Positions 43,030 through 53,462 of a DNA stretch of 56,730 nt are shown in pieces; position 1 is the stretch's first letter, and each line of letters begins with the position of its first letter. The position numbers were made by a program, and so were the translations under genes. The DNA comes from Bremia lactucae (lineage: Eukaryota > Oomycota > Peronosporomycetes > Peronosporales > Peronosporaceae), in assembly GCF_004359215.1 (NCBI RefSeq), contig NC_090621.1, positions 4,200,776 to 4,257,505 of the forward strand, given 5' to 3'. The notes beneath the pieces are model-generated. The model saw nothing but the letters and a program-made list of their open reading frames with translations. It searched no databases and had not been told where the DNA came from.

Positions 43030-43200
43030 CTAAAAACCAACTATAACACTAATAACCAACCTGCACTGATAGCAGTGAAGGTGAGGTGCCTCCGCATATT
43101 TCACGTACGCTGATTCCTGCGTCTAGCTTTTTGCTTCAATATTACCTTATACGGTAATATTTTTTATCGTGCAATAATATTTATGTATCGGACCACCACG
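43030..43200 (+). repeat. LTR family A fragment (copy A6)
   Basis: CCAACCTGCACTGATAGCAG and TGAAGGTGAGGTGCCTC match the 5' third of LTR A4, and the later TTGCTTCAATATTACC word is also shared. An internal deletion joins the two parts. Confidence 0.45.
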
Positions 43201-43306
43201 TTTATATGCCTCCCTTTTATATTAAGCTCTAACTTAAAGAGAACGAAGCAGACTTCACGACTTCGGACCTATCGATCGCTTTTCTTTTTTTAATGCTTCA
43301 GCTGCC

Positions 43307-43823
43307 ATGTTCCAATACTACTCCGCTGGCAACCTATTTGCTGAAGGCCGCTGGCATGATGCTGTGGCTATCACAATATTGAGCGTCGTTAATCGAGGAT
43401 TCGAATATGTCATTCGAGGAATTAAAGCGAGCTGCAGCGGTGCTTCATGATCTGTGAACGGAATCGACAAGTTTTGGTCAACAAGCTTACAATACAAACC
43501 TTTATGAGTGAATTTTATGAATCAGACATCTATTAACTGAACTCAGATCAGGTCATACAAAAGCAGTCTGGTAGACGGACAACAATTTAAAGGCCTTGTA
43601 GGTGTCATACTTTATCCATCCATAAAAGGTCTTATTCGATTAACAATATTAAGGTGTTCAACGGGTTGTATATTTCACGACCTCTACTAATTTGTTCGGT
43701 CTCTTTATCTGTCAACACATTGAATCATTTCTAATTTAAAAAAAGGCACCTATAAAGCAGGAGTTGCCTGTCGAGAATAATATTAATGCATATGCGACGT
43801 GGTATTGATAAATTCTGATATTT
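43307..43823 (+). other. Upstream of the first TPR gene, possible coding remnant
   Basis: A small frame at 43307-43450 (MFQYYSAGNLFAEG, 47 codons), and an alternative frame with MSFEELKRAAAVLHDL at about 43408-43455, look protein-like but are short and end in stops. No family is recognised. The rest up to 43823 is AT-rich upstream sequence. Confidence 0.2.
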
Positions 43824-44950
43824 GTGACTCGATTTCTTCACTATTCTAAACTCATGAGTGCGAGACTTGTTCGAATGCTTGAGGTAGCCTTGATCCGTGG
43901 TAAAGGGGCAAAAGTAAACGCATTTATTCCCCGACCAGCTCCTTTTCGGGCGTTATCTAATGCAGCTCACGCTACCGCTAGCAAAACTGATGGGTTTTAT
44001 GTGAGCAAAAAGGCAGTGAAGACGACGTTGTTAGTAGGAGCCGCGCTTTCTGCCGGGCTATACTATATGGTGAGTTTTTTTGCTGCTCGCTGATTCTGCT
44101 AAGAAAAAGTAAGCACTTACTGACTTGTGGGGTGTTAGAAAGCTCAAGAAAATGCTGACTGGAAGAAACTGAAATTGCTGCTGGGCCGGAGTCAGATGAG
44201 TCTGGAAAAGGGAGACATCGAGCAGTTTAAAAAGGTGCAAGAGAAGGCTTATGGTTTTCTAAAGAAAAAGTTCCCGGATGGTACGTTCGCATTCAAATTC
44301 TTCTAAAGACATCTGCCACGTAAATGTCTGTATGTTGGTTGACCAGACAAAAGTGTGATTGCTCTGGCGATGGCGATCGGAGCATCACATGAAAGGACTG
44401 ACCATTTCTCACAAGCGATTCCTTTTTACCAAGAAGCCCTCGAAAATATCGCGCTTGAGAAGCGATTCATTCATCGCGAGGATCTGCGTATTGTGATGCT
44501 GGATCGACTCGGGCAATGCTACAAAAAAGTGTAAGACGTTTTTGTACCAAATAGTGCTCTATGCTATGAGTAAAATACTTTGTGCTGATTTTGCGCAGCG
44601 GAGACCTTGAGGCTGCAGAGAAGCATTTTCACCAAGCCATTGAAGTTTACGACCAAGTAAAGGCCAGTATATCGCTAACACCTGGATTTGAAAATGAAGG
44701 GAGAATAATATTGAAGCTTGACGAAGATATTCTGAACGTGTTTCTTCACTACGTCATACTTTTGACTGTACTACAACGCAATGATGATATAGAACGAGCT
44801 CGTCTGCGGTTATCTACGATCGCACGTAATTCTGTACAGTTACGCGGGGAAGTGGCGAAAATCAATTGTCAAGTCGATGATTATATTGCATTGGAAAAAA
44901 TTCGCGAAGAGCGAAAGATTAGAAAGACGAAAAGTGACGAAGGAGTTTAG
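43824..44950 (+). CDS. Mitochondrial-type TPR protein, four exons
   Basis: Exons are 43824-44069, 44139-44280, 44347-44530 and 44599-44950, joined by GT..AG introns of 69, 66 and 68 bp in phases 0, 1 and 2, giving 307 residues. The N-terminus is basic with few acidic residues (mitochondrial presequence-like), with a membrane segment at 67-82 (TTLLVGAALSAGLYYM). Helical TPR-type repeats follow; the clearest is GDLEAAEKHFHQAIEVYDQ at the start of exon 4. Overall organisation resembles membrane-anchored TPR proteins such as TTC19, but I cannot assign orthology. A close paralogue lies at 49767-50912 (minus). The start could also be Met11 or Met18. Confidence 0.8.
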
Positions 44951-45518
44951 TCGAATAATTTGATCGAATAATTTTAAGCAGATATTTTAAAACCATATTA
45001 ACAATTTAATTGCAATACCTTTTAGCTTAACGCAAGTGTTGACGTGCTATCATTCATGTTTGCTGATTGAAGGAATGTATTTTGTTGCCTCAATTGCAGC
45101 TGGTGCATTCAACTTGCTAATTTCTGCTGATCAATTGAATAGAAAAGCTGGCCAAAATAGAGTAAATTTACTAAAAACGGTTTTTAGCCGCTTCTTTTTT
45201 AAACTGGGGTCATATCGTAAAACAATGCCTTTGTGCTTGCCAAAGTCGCATGCAATGGGACCACATACTACGTCTACAATATATACATAGCAATTGCTCT
45301 GCAGAGCTGCTATTACGGGATTCGGCGATAGAGGGCATATCAAGAACAGACACTGGTCTTGAAAAATTTAGTCGAAACACAGTGTTGAGTTTGCTCAAAA
45401 TACCAGAAGATAGTGTTCTGCAAGTATTATTTATAACAAATTGTTTGGCCTGCTGCGTCTGCTAATTTGACGTGCGCTGTCACGCTTAAAGGACTGCGTA
45501 CACGGGATATCGATACAA
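44951..45518. other. Intergenic, convergent 3' ends
   Basis: The stretch lies between the 3' ends of the TPR gene and the pseudouridine synthase. Overlapping short ORFs on both strands have no domain. I see nothing further. Confidence 0.3.
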
Positions 45519-46829
45519 TCAAATCACGGAAGGCATTGTGTTTGCACATGTGCTACCAGTACTTTCGGGTCGCTGATGAATGCTTTTGTTTCCGTCTGGC
45601 AAGAAGAAAGCTTTGGGAAGTGGGCTTTGAAAGCTCATCCACACATTTGTTACTGGATGTGCGAACGACAGCTTGATGGCATGCAAACAAAGACGCGAGG
45701 CTCGGTGGTAAACTAAATCTGGAGAATATAGCGAATCGCCAAGGATAGGATGCCCAAGATGCTGCATATGTAGTCGAAGTTGGTGTGTCTTGCCGGTATA
45801 AGGTCTTAACTCCACTATTGTAGACTTTCGACCTTCCTCCAACTTATCTTCACCGGCATCAATCATACGGGATTGCACACAGTATTCGGTGATGGTCCAT
45901 AAAGAGCTGGACGGATCAATTTCACGGTCTACCACGACACGTTGGACAAGAGGCTTAGTTGGGTGCTTCTCCATCGGAACTCGCACACACTGTAGCGATT
46001 CCGATCCCTTGACCGCGTCATTCATCCAACCATGCACGCGTGCCATGTAAACTTTCTGGACCAATCGTTTTCGAAATTGTGCGCTCAACGTTTGAGCTGC
46101 AGACTTGGTCAATGCAACAACAAGCAGACCTGATGTCTCCTGATCTAGACGATGCACCATCCGTGCTTCCGGATATGCTCTTGTGATGTACCGATAAATA
46201 GATGGCGGTGCATTCGGTGCACTGCCGTCTACTGTCAAAACATTAGCATGCTTGTCGATTACTATAACCGCGTTGTCATGGAAAACGGTTTTAAAGGCCA
46301 ACTGAGTTGCTAAGACTTTATCGACTGTGTCAATTGTACTGCACTCGGCCATTTCGCATATCTGTACTAGAAGCTGATGGCGCGGAGAGCCTAAAGCGAT
46401 GTCTTCTCGTGAAGGCAGCCACACACGAATGACGTGGCGATATAGCTGTTTAGATAGCTCCAACTGAAGTGTGTCGACGCACCATTCCGCCAACTTCACC
46501 GGACTGTCGATCGTCAATATATCCTCGGCGCTTGCTGAGGATTTCATGCGGACTGTAACGACCCCTACTTTTCGGCAGCCATAAAATAGTCGAAGTGCAA
46601 GGTCCGAACTGTAAATGCTTCCTTGGTGTTGCAGCCTGGCCATCCGCTTAAATTTGTTTAGGCGTAGTGAATGGGTGTGGTCTGTGACGTCAGAATCTGA
46701 AATTTTAGACAATGACGGCGTGCTCATTGGCAATCGCAGCATCTCCAGCAATTTCATCGTTAACTGAAAAAGCTCTTTAGCCGCTTCGGCTGGTATGAAG
46801 TTCGCGGTTTTAAGGCGCATGGCACTCAT
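45519..46829 (-). CDS. RluA-family RNA pseudouridine synthase
   Basis: The single-exon 436-residue protein has the catalytic motif of the RluA/RSD family, MVHRLDQETSGLLVVA, with the catalytic Asp at 229. It also has the partner blocks VIVIDKHANVLTV (about 189-201), KVYMARVHGWM, RPYTGKTHQLRLHMQHLGHPILGD and LCLHAIKLSF. It converts a uridine in rRNA, tRNA or mRNA to pseudouridine; the target cannot be read from sequence. About 175 residues precede the catalytic domain, longer than the bacterial S4-type extension. They include a positively charged segment (RLNKFKRMARLQHQG, 56-70), which could be an RNA-binding or targeting region. It is transcribed divergently from SEH1. Confidence 0.88.
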   Translation of the reverse strand: MSAMRLKTANFIPAEAAKELFQLTMKLLEMLRLPMSTPSLSKISDSDVTDHTHSLRLNKFKRMARLQHQGSIYSSDLALRLFYGCRKVGVVTVRMKSSASAEDILTIDSPVKLAEWCVDTLQLELSKQLYRHVIRVWLPSREDIALGSPRHQLLVQICEMAECSTIDTVDKVLATQLAFKTVFHDNAVIVIDKHANVLTVDGSAPNAPPSIYRYITRAYPEARMVHRLDQETSGLLVVALTKSAAQTLSAQFRKRLVQKVYMARVHGWMNDAVKGSESLQCVRVPMEKHPTKPLVQRVVVDREIDPSSSLWTITEYCVQSRMIDAGEDKLEEGRKSTIVELRPYTGKTHQLRLHMQHLGHPILGDSLYSPDLVYHRASRLCLHAIKLSFAHPVTNVWMSFQSPLPKAFFLPDGNKSIHQRPESTGSTCANTMPSVI

Positions 46830-47052
46830 TGGTTTTCAATTTTATCGCTCATCGGTCTCAGTACTCACAACTTTTTGGTGCTTTTGCTTACTATAATACG
46901 CCGGAGGCAACTTTTTAATTTAAAATAGGCAGCAAATATTTACGAACCTAAAATTATTATTTCCACACTTTGCATTGCATTTCTATTATCGTTCAACTGA
47001 GTATAATTGTCTATACCTAAAAAGGATGCAATTCATTACGTAAATTGACAAC
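46830..47052. promoter_or_regulatory. Divergent promoter, pseudouridine synthase / SEH1
   Basis: These 223 bp separate the start codons of two oppositely transcribed housekeeping genes and must hold both promoters. The stretch is AT-rich with pyrimidine runs on either side. I find no single convincing initiator match. Confidence 0.5.
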
Positions 47053-48240
47053 ATGAACGCAACGGTGGAAGCCTGATCTCTCTGCTTTGTAGTGAATGTA
47101 CCCTGTCTGAACATTCTTGCTTCTATTTAGAAAATCTTTCGGCGATTTCCGTCGCAGCACTCGGACTTTGTGCACGACATGAGCTTTGACTTCTATGGCA
47201 AGCGATTGGCCACGTGCAGCTCGGATCGCAAGATCAAAATCTGGGAAGAGCACGGCCAGGACTGGCATCTCGAGCATGAATGGAATGCACATCAAGCCAG
47301 CGTCTGGAAAGTCGAATGGGCGCACCCGGAATTTGGCCAAATTTTGGCTTCATGCTCTTTTGACCGCACCGTCTCGATCTGGGAGGATGAGGGCCTGTAT
47401 TTGAATGCATCGGCATCTTCCTCGGACTCGGTAGCTGTGACTGGAGGGGCGCCAATAGCTAGTGTTGGGCTTAAAGAGGGATGGCGGAACCAAGCGCAAT
47501 TGGTAGATGCTCGAGACTCGGTACATGACGTTAAGTTTGCTCCCAGGCATTTAGGACTGCGGCTCGTACGCTTCATTGCGATGGAATGTTAAAATTCTAC
47601 GTTTTTTGGCTGACTAAAGATTTTGTTGCTACTGTTATTGTTGGTGTAGGCAACAGCTTCTGAGGATGGATTCGTGCGTATGTACGAGGCAATTGACGTC
47701 ATGAATTTATCGCATTGGCCACTGCAAGAAGAATTTTTGGCCGATAAAGCCGGAGCGACGTGTGTATCGTGGAACAATTCTCGATTTGATGTTCCAATGA
47801 TCGTCGTCGGTGGCAATGGTGACGTGGCCAAAGTCTGGGGATTTAACAACTCGTACCGCAGGTGGCAGGTCGTGGTGGAGCTCGTCGGCCATGCGGACGC
47901 AATTCACGACGTGTGCTGGGCGCCAAATATGGGGCGCTCATCGCATCTTTTGGCAACAGCCAGTAAAGACCGAACAGTGCGTATATGGCGCCTCACAATC
48001 CAGGAAGATGACCACTTGCAGGCTCAGGTCGAGGAGGTGGCACGCAAGCACCATCACGACTCGGAAGTATGGCGTGTCGAATGGAATGTGACGGGGACGA
48101 TGCTGGCATCTTCAGGCGACGATGGCACTGTACGCATGTGGAAGAGCGACTTTGAAGGCAACTGGGTATGTGTCAATACTATTTGTGGAGACCTTGGTTC
48201 GACTGGCTCGCCCCCTCCAATGGACTTGCGCACAAGTTGA
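47053..48240 (+). CDS. SEH1: SEH1-type WD40 nucleoporin
   Basis: The proposed exons are 47053-47064, 47131-47565 and 47650-48240, with introns of 66 and 84 bp, both phase 0, giving 345 residues. The protein matches the SEH1 layout: VHDMSFDFYGKRLATCSSD, then a WAHPEFGQILASCSFDRTVSIWE blade, a SVHDVKFAPRHLGL block, ATASEDGFVRMYEAIDVMNL, and a C-terminal SEVWRVEWNVTGTMLASSGDD blade. SEH1 acts in the Y complex of the nuclear pore and in the GATOR2/SEACAT complex of TORC1 signalling. The closely related SEC13 lacks the IDVMNL-type insert pattern. Exon 1 is only four codons and rests on a GTGGAA donor, so the extreme N-terminus is the weakest part. Confidence 0.85.
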
Positions 48241-49766
48241 GAGATATATTGCGAGATAGAATCTGAATGCCCGGCATAGTATATAAAAACGCGACTCATT
48301 TTGGTTGCCAACGTGAAACATCTTTCGACATTCGCGTCCACGCGGCTTTGCCATTGCTGAGGTGCTTCCGTACCGCGACATTGGGCATCAGTAAGTCACT
48401 AAGCGCATTGTGATAGTCAACAGTACTTGCTTGCTTGACAGGTATGTACATCGCGTACTTTATGGCTTGAGCTAGACTTAGCTTATTGAAAAAATATATG
48501 ATATTAAAGGTTGATAGTCTTGTGCTGTAAGTAGTTTCCTCGAAAAAATTGCCGAGATCCTTGGCATTTTGTAAAAGGGAATTCCTTACCGCAGCCTTCC
48601 CATTTTCCTATCAACTTTTGTAATACATTTTGGCCTAAACCTATACGTACAAATCATTGACATAAACGACAACATTATTCAAATTTTCTTTTCTTTTGCT
48701 GCATGTAATCATCTATGGGTGTCACTAACACTACTAGTAGTTACCAGGCGTAGTTTGCAACTCCTTGTATTGTGTCCAGATACATGACAACTGCTGCATC
48801 TTGTAGGCCGACGGATTTGTGATGCATTGGTAGGTGGGGGGGGCGGGTGCGTTTAGGAATTCCCTTTGTGAAATGCAAAGTCGTGTCAGTAAGTAACCCA
48901 TACCAAAAAGCACAAATGTTACGAGATATCTGCATGGACTTTATCCCGTATCATGTCCATCTGCGATGGCGACGTCTTTCTGTCGTGTCGAAGCAACATG
49001 ATCATATTAATGACAATTTCGACTTCTTTCGAATGATGCGACGCACCGTTATCAACTCTGCTTGTTCAGTTTCAGTAACATTTAAATTGAGCATTTACGC
49101 CCCGTTGAGCGCTGTCTAAGCGCATTTATATTGTAGCAATATGATTAGCATCGAATGACACAAAGCATTTTTAATAGCTTCGATTTCTATTAACGTTCCT
49201 TACTAGTCCCGACATACAATTATTTTCTCAAAAGTTTACACTTCTCGAAATGGGGATTGGCAGTATTGACATCCAAAGCCTGCAGCCGCTGAAATGAGTT
49301 GTACATGTTTAATTGCCACTTTGACGGTTGTGTTGTGTTGCAGAGCCGTAAACGCTTTATATGCATTGTGGCGAATGGCGCAAGTTTTAGAGCATCAACG
49401 GGCGGACAAGGCGGAGCTTGAGATCTTTCCAAATCTGGCTAGATTGATTTTTGGAATCCGTAGCAACTTCGTTTGAATTTTACACGTCATGCCGTTTCTT
49501 AAGCAATGAATGGTGGATACTTTTACAAAGCTAAATATTACTCAGTGCTATTTTATGTTTGTCAAAAGTTATTCAAATCGCATGGATGTTTGATTGTGGC
49601 TTCCTTTGAAATGAACCTTTCTTGCAAACGCTTACAACTAGCTTTCAAGCGACCCTGACTCACAGTGTTTGCTATGCACCTGAAAGATGCAGTACACGAA
49701 TAGGCAATTTCCAAATTTCAGATTTTTACGTCTAAGTAAAACAATTTCGAAAAAACTTCCTTTTAT
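48241..49766. other. Intergenic, with a possible orphan exon at 49321-49476
   Basis: Most of this 1.5 kb is AT-rich and shows no gene. At 49321-49476 (plus) a strong acceptor (TTGTGTTGCAG) precedes a frame of about 45 codons with protein-like composition (ALYALWRMAQVLEHQRADKA) ending in TGA. I could not find matching upstream exons. A frame at 49242 (MGIGSIDIQSLQPLK) stops before any donor. It may be the tail of a decayed gene. Confidence 0.3.
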
Positions 49767-50912
49767 TTATAATTTTTCAACTTTGTCAGCAGACTTCGCC
49801 GAGCTAACGCTAACTAAAGCACTCCTAATAAGCTCTAAATTTTCACCAGAAAGCGATGAGATGTGCGCAAAAGTTAAGGCGCGTTTCAAGACAGATTCTG
49901 CTTCATCCAATCGCTGAAGCGACATCAAGAGCTGTGAGTAGTTGAAAAGCACACCCGGAATCTCCAAATCAAGCGCCATGAGGTCCGCAGCATCCCTTTC
50001 AGACCCCTTCGATAATTCTCGTTGTCCTCGGCTCTTATCGTACAACGCGATTGCCGATTTAAAATACTTTTCAGCCGTCTCGACGTGCCCCCTACGACCG
50101 AAATGGTTTTGATAAAAATGGATTTTTGGGAATAAAATCCTATGCACACACGTACGCATTTTCATACGAGTGCGCGATACGATCTAGCGTGACCAGGCGA
50201 TTACGCGTTCTCTTGGCGATGTCCAGCTCGTGCGAGGTGCGTTCCAATGCGTCAAGATAGTATTTTGATGCAAGTGGCCCATTTGACAGCGCCTCGTATT
50301 GAGCCGCTATTGAAAACGCTAGCTGAAACAGGAGCCGATCTGTGGTGATTTCAAGCAATCGACAAGTGCCAGTTTAAGTTGTTAACGTAAAAAAATTATA
50401 GCTGCATCCACTGCTTACCGTGTGGATTAATGTTCTCAATAACTCCATAAGCACGTTTACAGCAGACAAGCGCCTGCTTTAAATCCCCCTGCCGAGCATA
50501 ATCATTTGTACAATATTAAGCCTGCATCGCACTTGCACGAATTAGTATGAAAAGCAACACTCTTCCTAACTTCCTTAGAGCTCTGCTCTGCCTGCTTGAT
50601 CAATCGTTTGACTTGGTTAACTGGAGCATTCTCACGATGCTTCGTTAAAAATAGAACGATACTCGTTAAATTGTATTATTATTCTTGTGTATCCTCGTTA
50701 ATTAAAATTACCTGGTAAAAGTGCACGCCCACGGCTCCAGCTGCAACCATAAATGCCAGCAGAGCGATTTCGCGCTTCACGTCGCGCTTAAAATTTCCCT
50801 TAAGCTCTTCATTTTTTTTCGCTGCATTGGCAAATGTTCGAGAGGTCAATAATTTGCTGGAAGCCGCAGTGGAGGTGGCGCAAAGACGCCATAACAGAAA
50901 ACGAGCAGACAT
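49767..50912 (-). CDS. Mitochondrial-type TPR protein, five exons, paralogue
   Basis: On the minus strand the exons are 50912-50712, 50639-50571, 50488-50419, 50339-50156 and 50091-49767, giving 282 residues. The N-terminus is rich in Arg/Ser/Ala without early acidic residues (mitochondrial targeting-like), and a membrane segment lies at 49-66 (IALLAFMVAAGAVGVHFY). TPR helices follow, including GDLKQALVCCKRAYG and GHVETAEKYFKSAIALYDK. Three introns (phases 0, 1, 2) fall at the same places as in the TPR gene at 43824, and a further phase-0 intron (50489-50570, GTTAGG donor) is present only here. Its likely place is a mitochondrial membrane, with the TPR domain acting as a protein-binding scaffold. 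Confidence 0.8.
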
Positions 50913-51274
50913 ATTCCAATCTTCTAAGCGTTTGGCGGCTTTTTATACATAACATCATTCGTGATTGGCGGAATTATATGTTGATTCAGATCAGTTTGGT
51001 ATATGGGACACGGGGTGCGTTTATATTGTTATGCGTTCTGATTGGCTATAGTTAGGGGGGGTACAAACAGCAAATGGGGTGTACATATAATAAAACTCAT
51101 GATGTTGCATGAAAAAAGGTTGCGCGAACGTTATGTATAAGTTACACTTTTTTGTGAGGGTTTCGGTGATAAATTAATTTGGGGATGCAAAAATTAGCGA
51201 GATTAGCCTGAATTTAATCTGTGCAAGTAGCACATAATATCGTAACGCACTTTTCAGACTAGTTGCATCATGCT
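50913..51274. other. Upstream region of the TPR paralogue
   Basis: These 362 bp lie between the TPR start codon and the 3' end of the glycosyltransferase, both on the minus strand. I see no ORF that is not a shadow. Two CGTGATTGGCGGAAT / CTGATTGGCTATAG words (about 50960 and 51038) contain ATTGG, an inverted CCAAT box. Confidence 0.35.
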
Positions 51275-52804
51275 TCATTCTAGTTCCCATTGATACCCAT
51301 GCTGAAGCGCATCCTGGATTCGATATGACGTGTCCAAATACATCAACCGATCAAGAACTTGCTGAACTAGACTAGGGATATCATCGATAATTAAGTCAAA
51401 GTTCTTATTCTTGGTATTTCCGATATAAGCTGAGTAATCTTGACCAAGAAGCCGAGCCTGCTCCCAAAAACACTGCCGGAAAAACAGTTTCGGATCTGGG
51501 ATGATTTCAATAAGTGCGGTGCGCGGTAAAGCGAATCGAGAATTGTAAAATGCTGCTCCATGGGGACCAATCATCATTTTCACATTGTCCCGAATGAACG
51601 ACGCAATATCGTCAAGTCCGTCAAATTTATCGAGGTGAAAGTATTGCAGCCGTTCAGGTCGATCGGTGGCGTTAAGCTCAGTAGAGATAGCATCATAAAC
51701 TTCAAATTCATTCAGAATTTGTCGCCCACCATTACGCATTACCCCACCTATCGACCGCGATAAAAAAAGAATAACATTACGATCCGAGGCACCTGACGTT
51801 GGAGGCAGCGCCTGAAAGATGGTTTCAGTAATGCGCTGAGTTGTGAAGGGGTGAATCAGTGGGGCACGACAAGAGAACACTAGACGCTTTGCAAAAACTA
51901 ATTTTGAATCATGTAAATGTTGCCCAACCATTAAAGTGTAAATGTCGTTCACAATTTTATCGCGTGGTTCGCTACCTGTGACGATGATCGTGTCGTTCTT
52001 TTCTATGGTCGGAATCACTAGTTGTGCTTGACTCCAGACAACAGCAACGCGATCAAGAAAGTGCTGAAAAGACCACGAGTCAGGACTGGTGGCGACTACA
52101 AGTGTTTCAACACTCGTTTTATTAGCCGTGTTGGTGACATTGCTAGTCATGTTACGCAGAAATGAAGCATAAGAAACGTTTTGGCCCATGCACGCGTAAG
52201 GCGACCAAACGTCTGGCCGTGGTTCACCCTGATATGGAGCGTTAAGGAAGACCATATTTTGTCCGGTAAATGAAGGATATTCTGCCCACTCCTCATTTTT
52301 CGTTATATGCGTATCATCGTAGTGTTGGCATCGCGATACCCACTCTGCCTTCATCAATAAATTTGAAAAAGAAGGCAGCTTGAGGCGAAACGGAGGGTAC
52401 ATAAGCTCTTGCGCTTCAACCAAGTTTGTTTTATGAGCTTCCTTAACGCATGGCGCAGCTCGCTTGTCCATTCCATGCAAGCAATTTGACACGATAATGG
52501 GTGCCCACTCCAGATACGAGTTGGAGTGGACCAAGTCATCAAGATGCAGAAGCACCGATTTTGAGGCGACAGCCATTTTGCGACGCTTTTGAATAAGAAA
52601 GTCAAGATCTAAGACTTTATTGGTTGGGGCGGCAGCTGGATATAGACGACAAGATTCCTTGAGAGTCAAGTTCATCCAGAAATAGGAGACCGTAATTAAT
52701 GTTATAAAAGAGAATCCGAATAGCAGACATCGAAACGATCCAGCCATACGACGCCATTGCAAAGATTGGGTGGGAATGCGGCAAGAGTCCATTAAACACA
52801 CCAA
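51275..52804 (-). CDS. Family-61 type glycosyltransferase, type II membrane protein
   Basis: The single-exon 509-residue ORF has a short cytoplasmic N-terminus and one membrane anchor (residues 26-46), then a lumenal part with several N-glycosylation sequons (NMT 218, NVT 222, NKT 228). The C-terminal half carries the features of GT61/DUF563 enzymes: SFQHFLDRVAVVW (245-257), an ILFLSRS strand (345-351), NEFEVYDAI (365-373), the conserved GPHGAAFYN (413-421) and LIEIIPDP (431-438). Members transfer xylose, arabinose or GlcNAc in the Golgi or ER; the sugar here is unknown. The upstream Met at position 1 is used, and Met5 is an alternative. Confidence 0.82.
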   Translation of the reverse strand: MVCLMDSCRIPTQSLQWRRMAGSFRCLLFGFSFITLITVSYFWMNLTLKESCRLYPAAAPTNKVLDLDFLIQKRRKMAVASKSVLLHLDDLVHSNSYLEWAPIIVSNCLHGMDKRAAPCVKEAHKTNLVEAQELMYPPFRLKLPSFSNLLMKAEWVSRCQHYDDTHITKNEEWAEYPSFTGQNMVFLNAPYQGEPRPDVWSPYACMGQNVSYASFLRNMTSNVTNTANKTSVETLVVATSPDSWSFQHFLDRVAVVWSQAQLVIPTIEKNDTIIVTGSEPRDKIVNDIYTLMVGQHLHDSKLVFAKRLVFSCRAPLIHPFTTQRITETIFQALPPTSGASDRNVILFLSRSIGGVMRNGGRQILNEFEVYDAISTELNATDRPERLQYFHLDKFDGLDDIASFIRDNVKMMIGPHGAAFYNSRFALPRTALIEIIPDPKLFFRQCFWEQARLLGQDYSAYIGNTKNKNFDLIIDDIPSLVQQVLDRLMYLDTSYRIQDALQHGYQWELE

Positions 52805-53063
52805 TTGTGTATTTGACAGCAGGCGGAAATGTCGTTGTGGGAATTGTCTATTTTTTTTCCTTGGGCAGTCACGCCGATGACATGATTAGGAAAGTAATTT
52901 ATAGAATGAGCTCTGATAAGAATGTCTCGAGTGCTTTTTTTAACAATGCATCATGAAAAATGGTTGCTATAGAGCAGCATGGAATTTGTATCACAGGCGG
53001 CCTGGACCAGCGGATCACTGCGCAGCCGCAGTTTCTGACCCGCCCTGAAGAGCACAACCAAAC
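52805..53063. promoter_or_regulatory. Divergent promoter, glycosyltransferase / small gene
   Basis: These 259 bp lie between two oppositely oriented start codons. The part next to the small gene is GC-rich (CAGGCGGCCTGGACCAGCGG), and the part next to the glycosyltransferase is AT-rich. No specific element can be named. Confidence 0.4.
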
Positions 53064-53462
53064 ATGCCCGACGTTGAGTTTACCGAGATAGAATTGGACG
53101 CCGACATCAGTAACGCTGGCGCAATCGTCGTCCCAAACAGTTTTTTAGCGCAGAGTGTCGGTAATTTTTGAAGTTTGTACTACGTCCATTTTTAAAAACT
53201 TGGACCTTTCAGAACGCAAAACGAGCAACGAGAAGAACTTCGTCTGCGAGCTCTTGAATTAAGATCAACCTTGTATGAAATCTGGTTCGCGTCCAAAACT
53301 GACAAGCGCTTGGCCGACAATCATCCACGGGCTTTCAGTAATGACCTGCTGGCGGCTTGCGAGTTTAAATTAATGTCAATATTACGACGCCTTGAACAGT
53401 GTTCTGATTCTGAATCGTCGTTACAAAACGTAACGACCAGAGGGCACGCAAAAATGAGATTG
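53064..53462 (+). pseudogene. Small unidentified gene, 3' end lost to an LTR
   Basis: Exon 1 (53064-53160) encodes an acidic start, MPDVEFTEIELDADIS. A GTAATT donor and a CTTTCAG acceptor define a 52-bp intron (53161-53212). The downstream frame is clearly coding and helical (EQREELRLRALELRSTLYE, then RLADNHPRAFSNDLLAACEF) up to 53462, where LTR A7 begins. With those splice sites the frame is off by one. Either a different acceptor is used (53232/53233 would restore it) or the gene is frameshifted. I do not recognise the family. Confidence 0.45.

Noticed and set aside
48847..49119. Plus-strand ORF of 90 codons between SEH1 and the second TPR gene
   Set aside because: It shows no domain or splice partners, and its composition is not distinguishable from chance.
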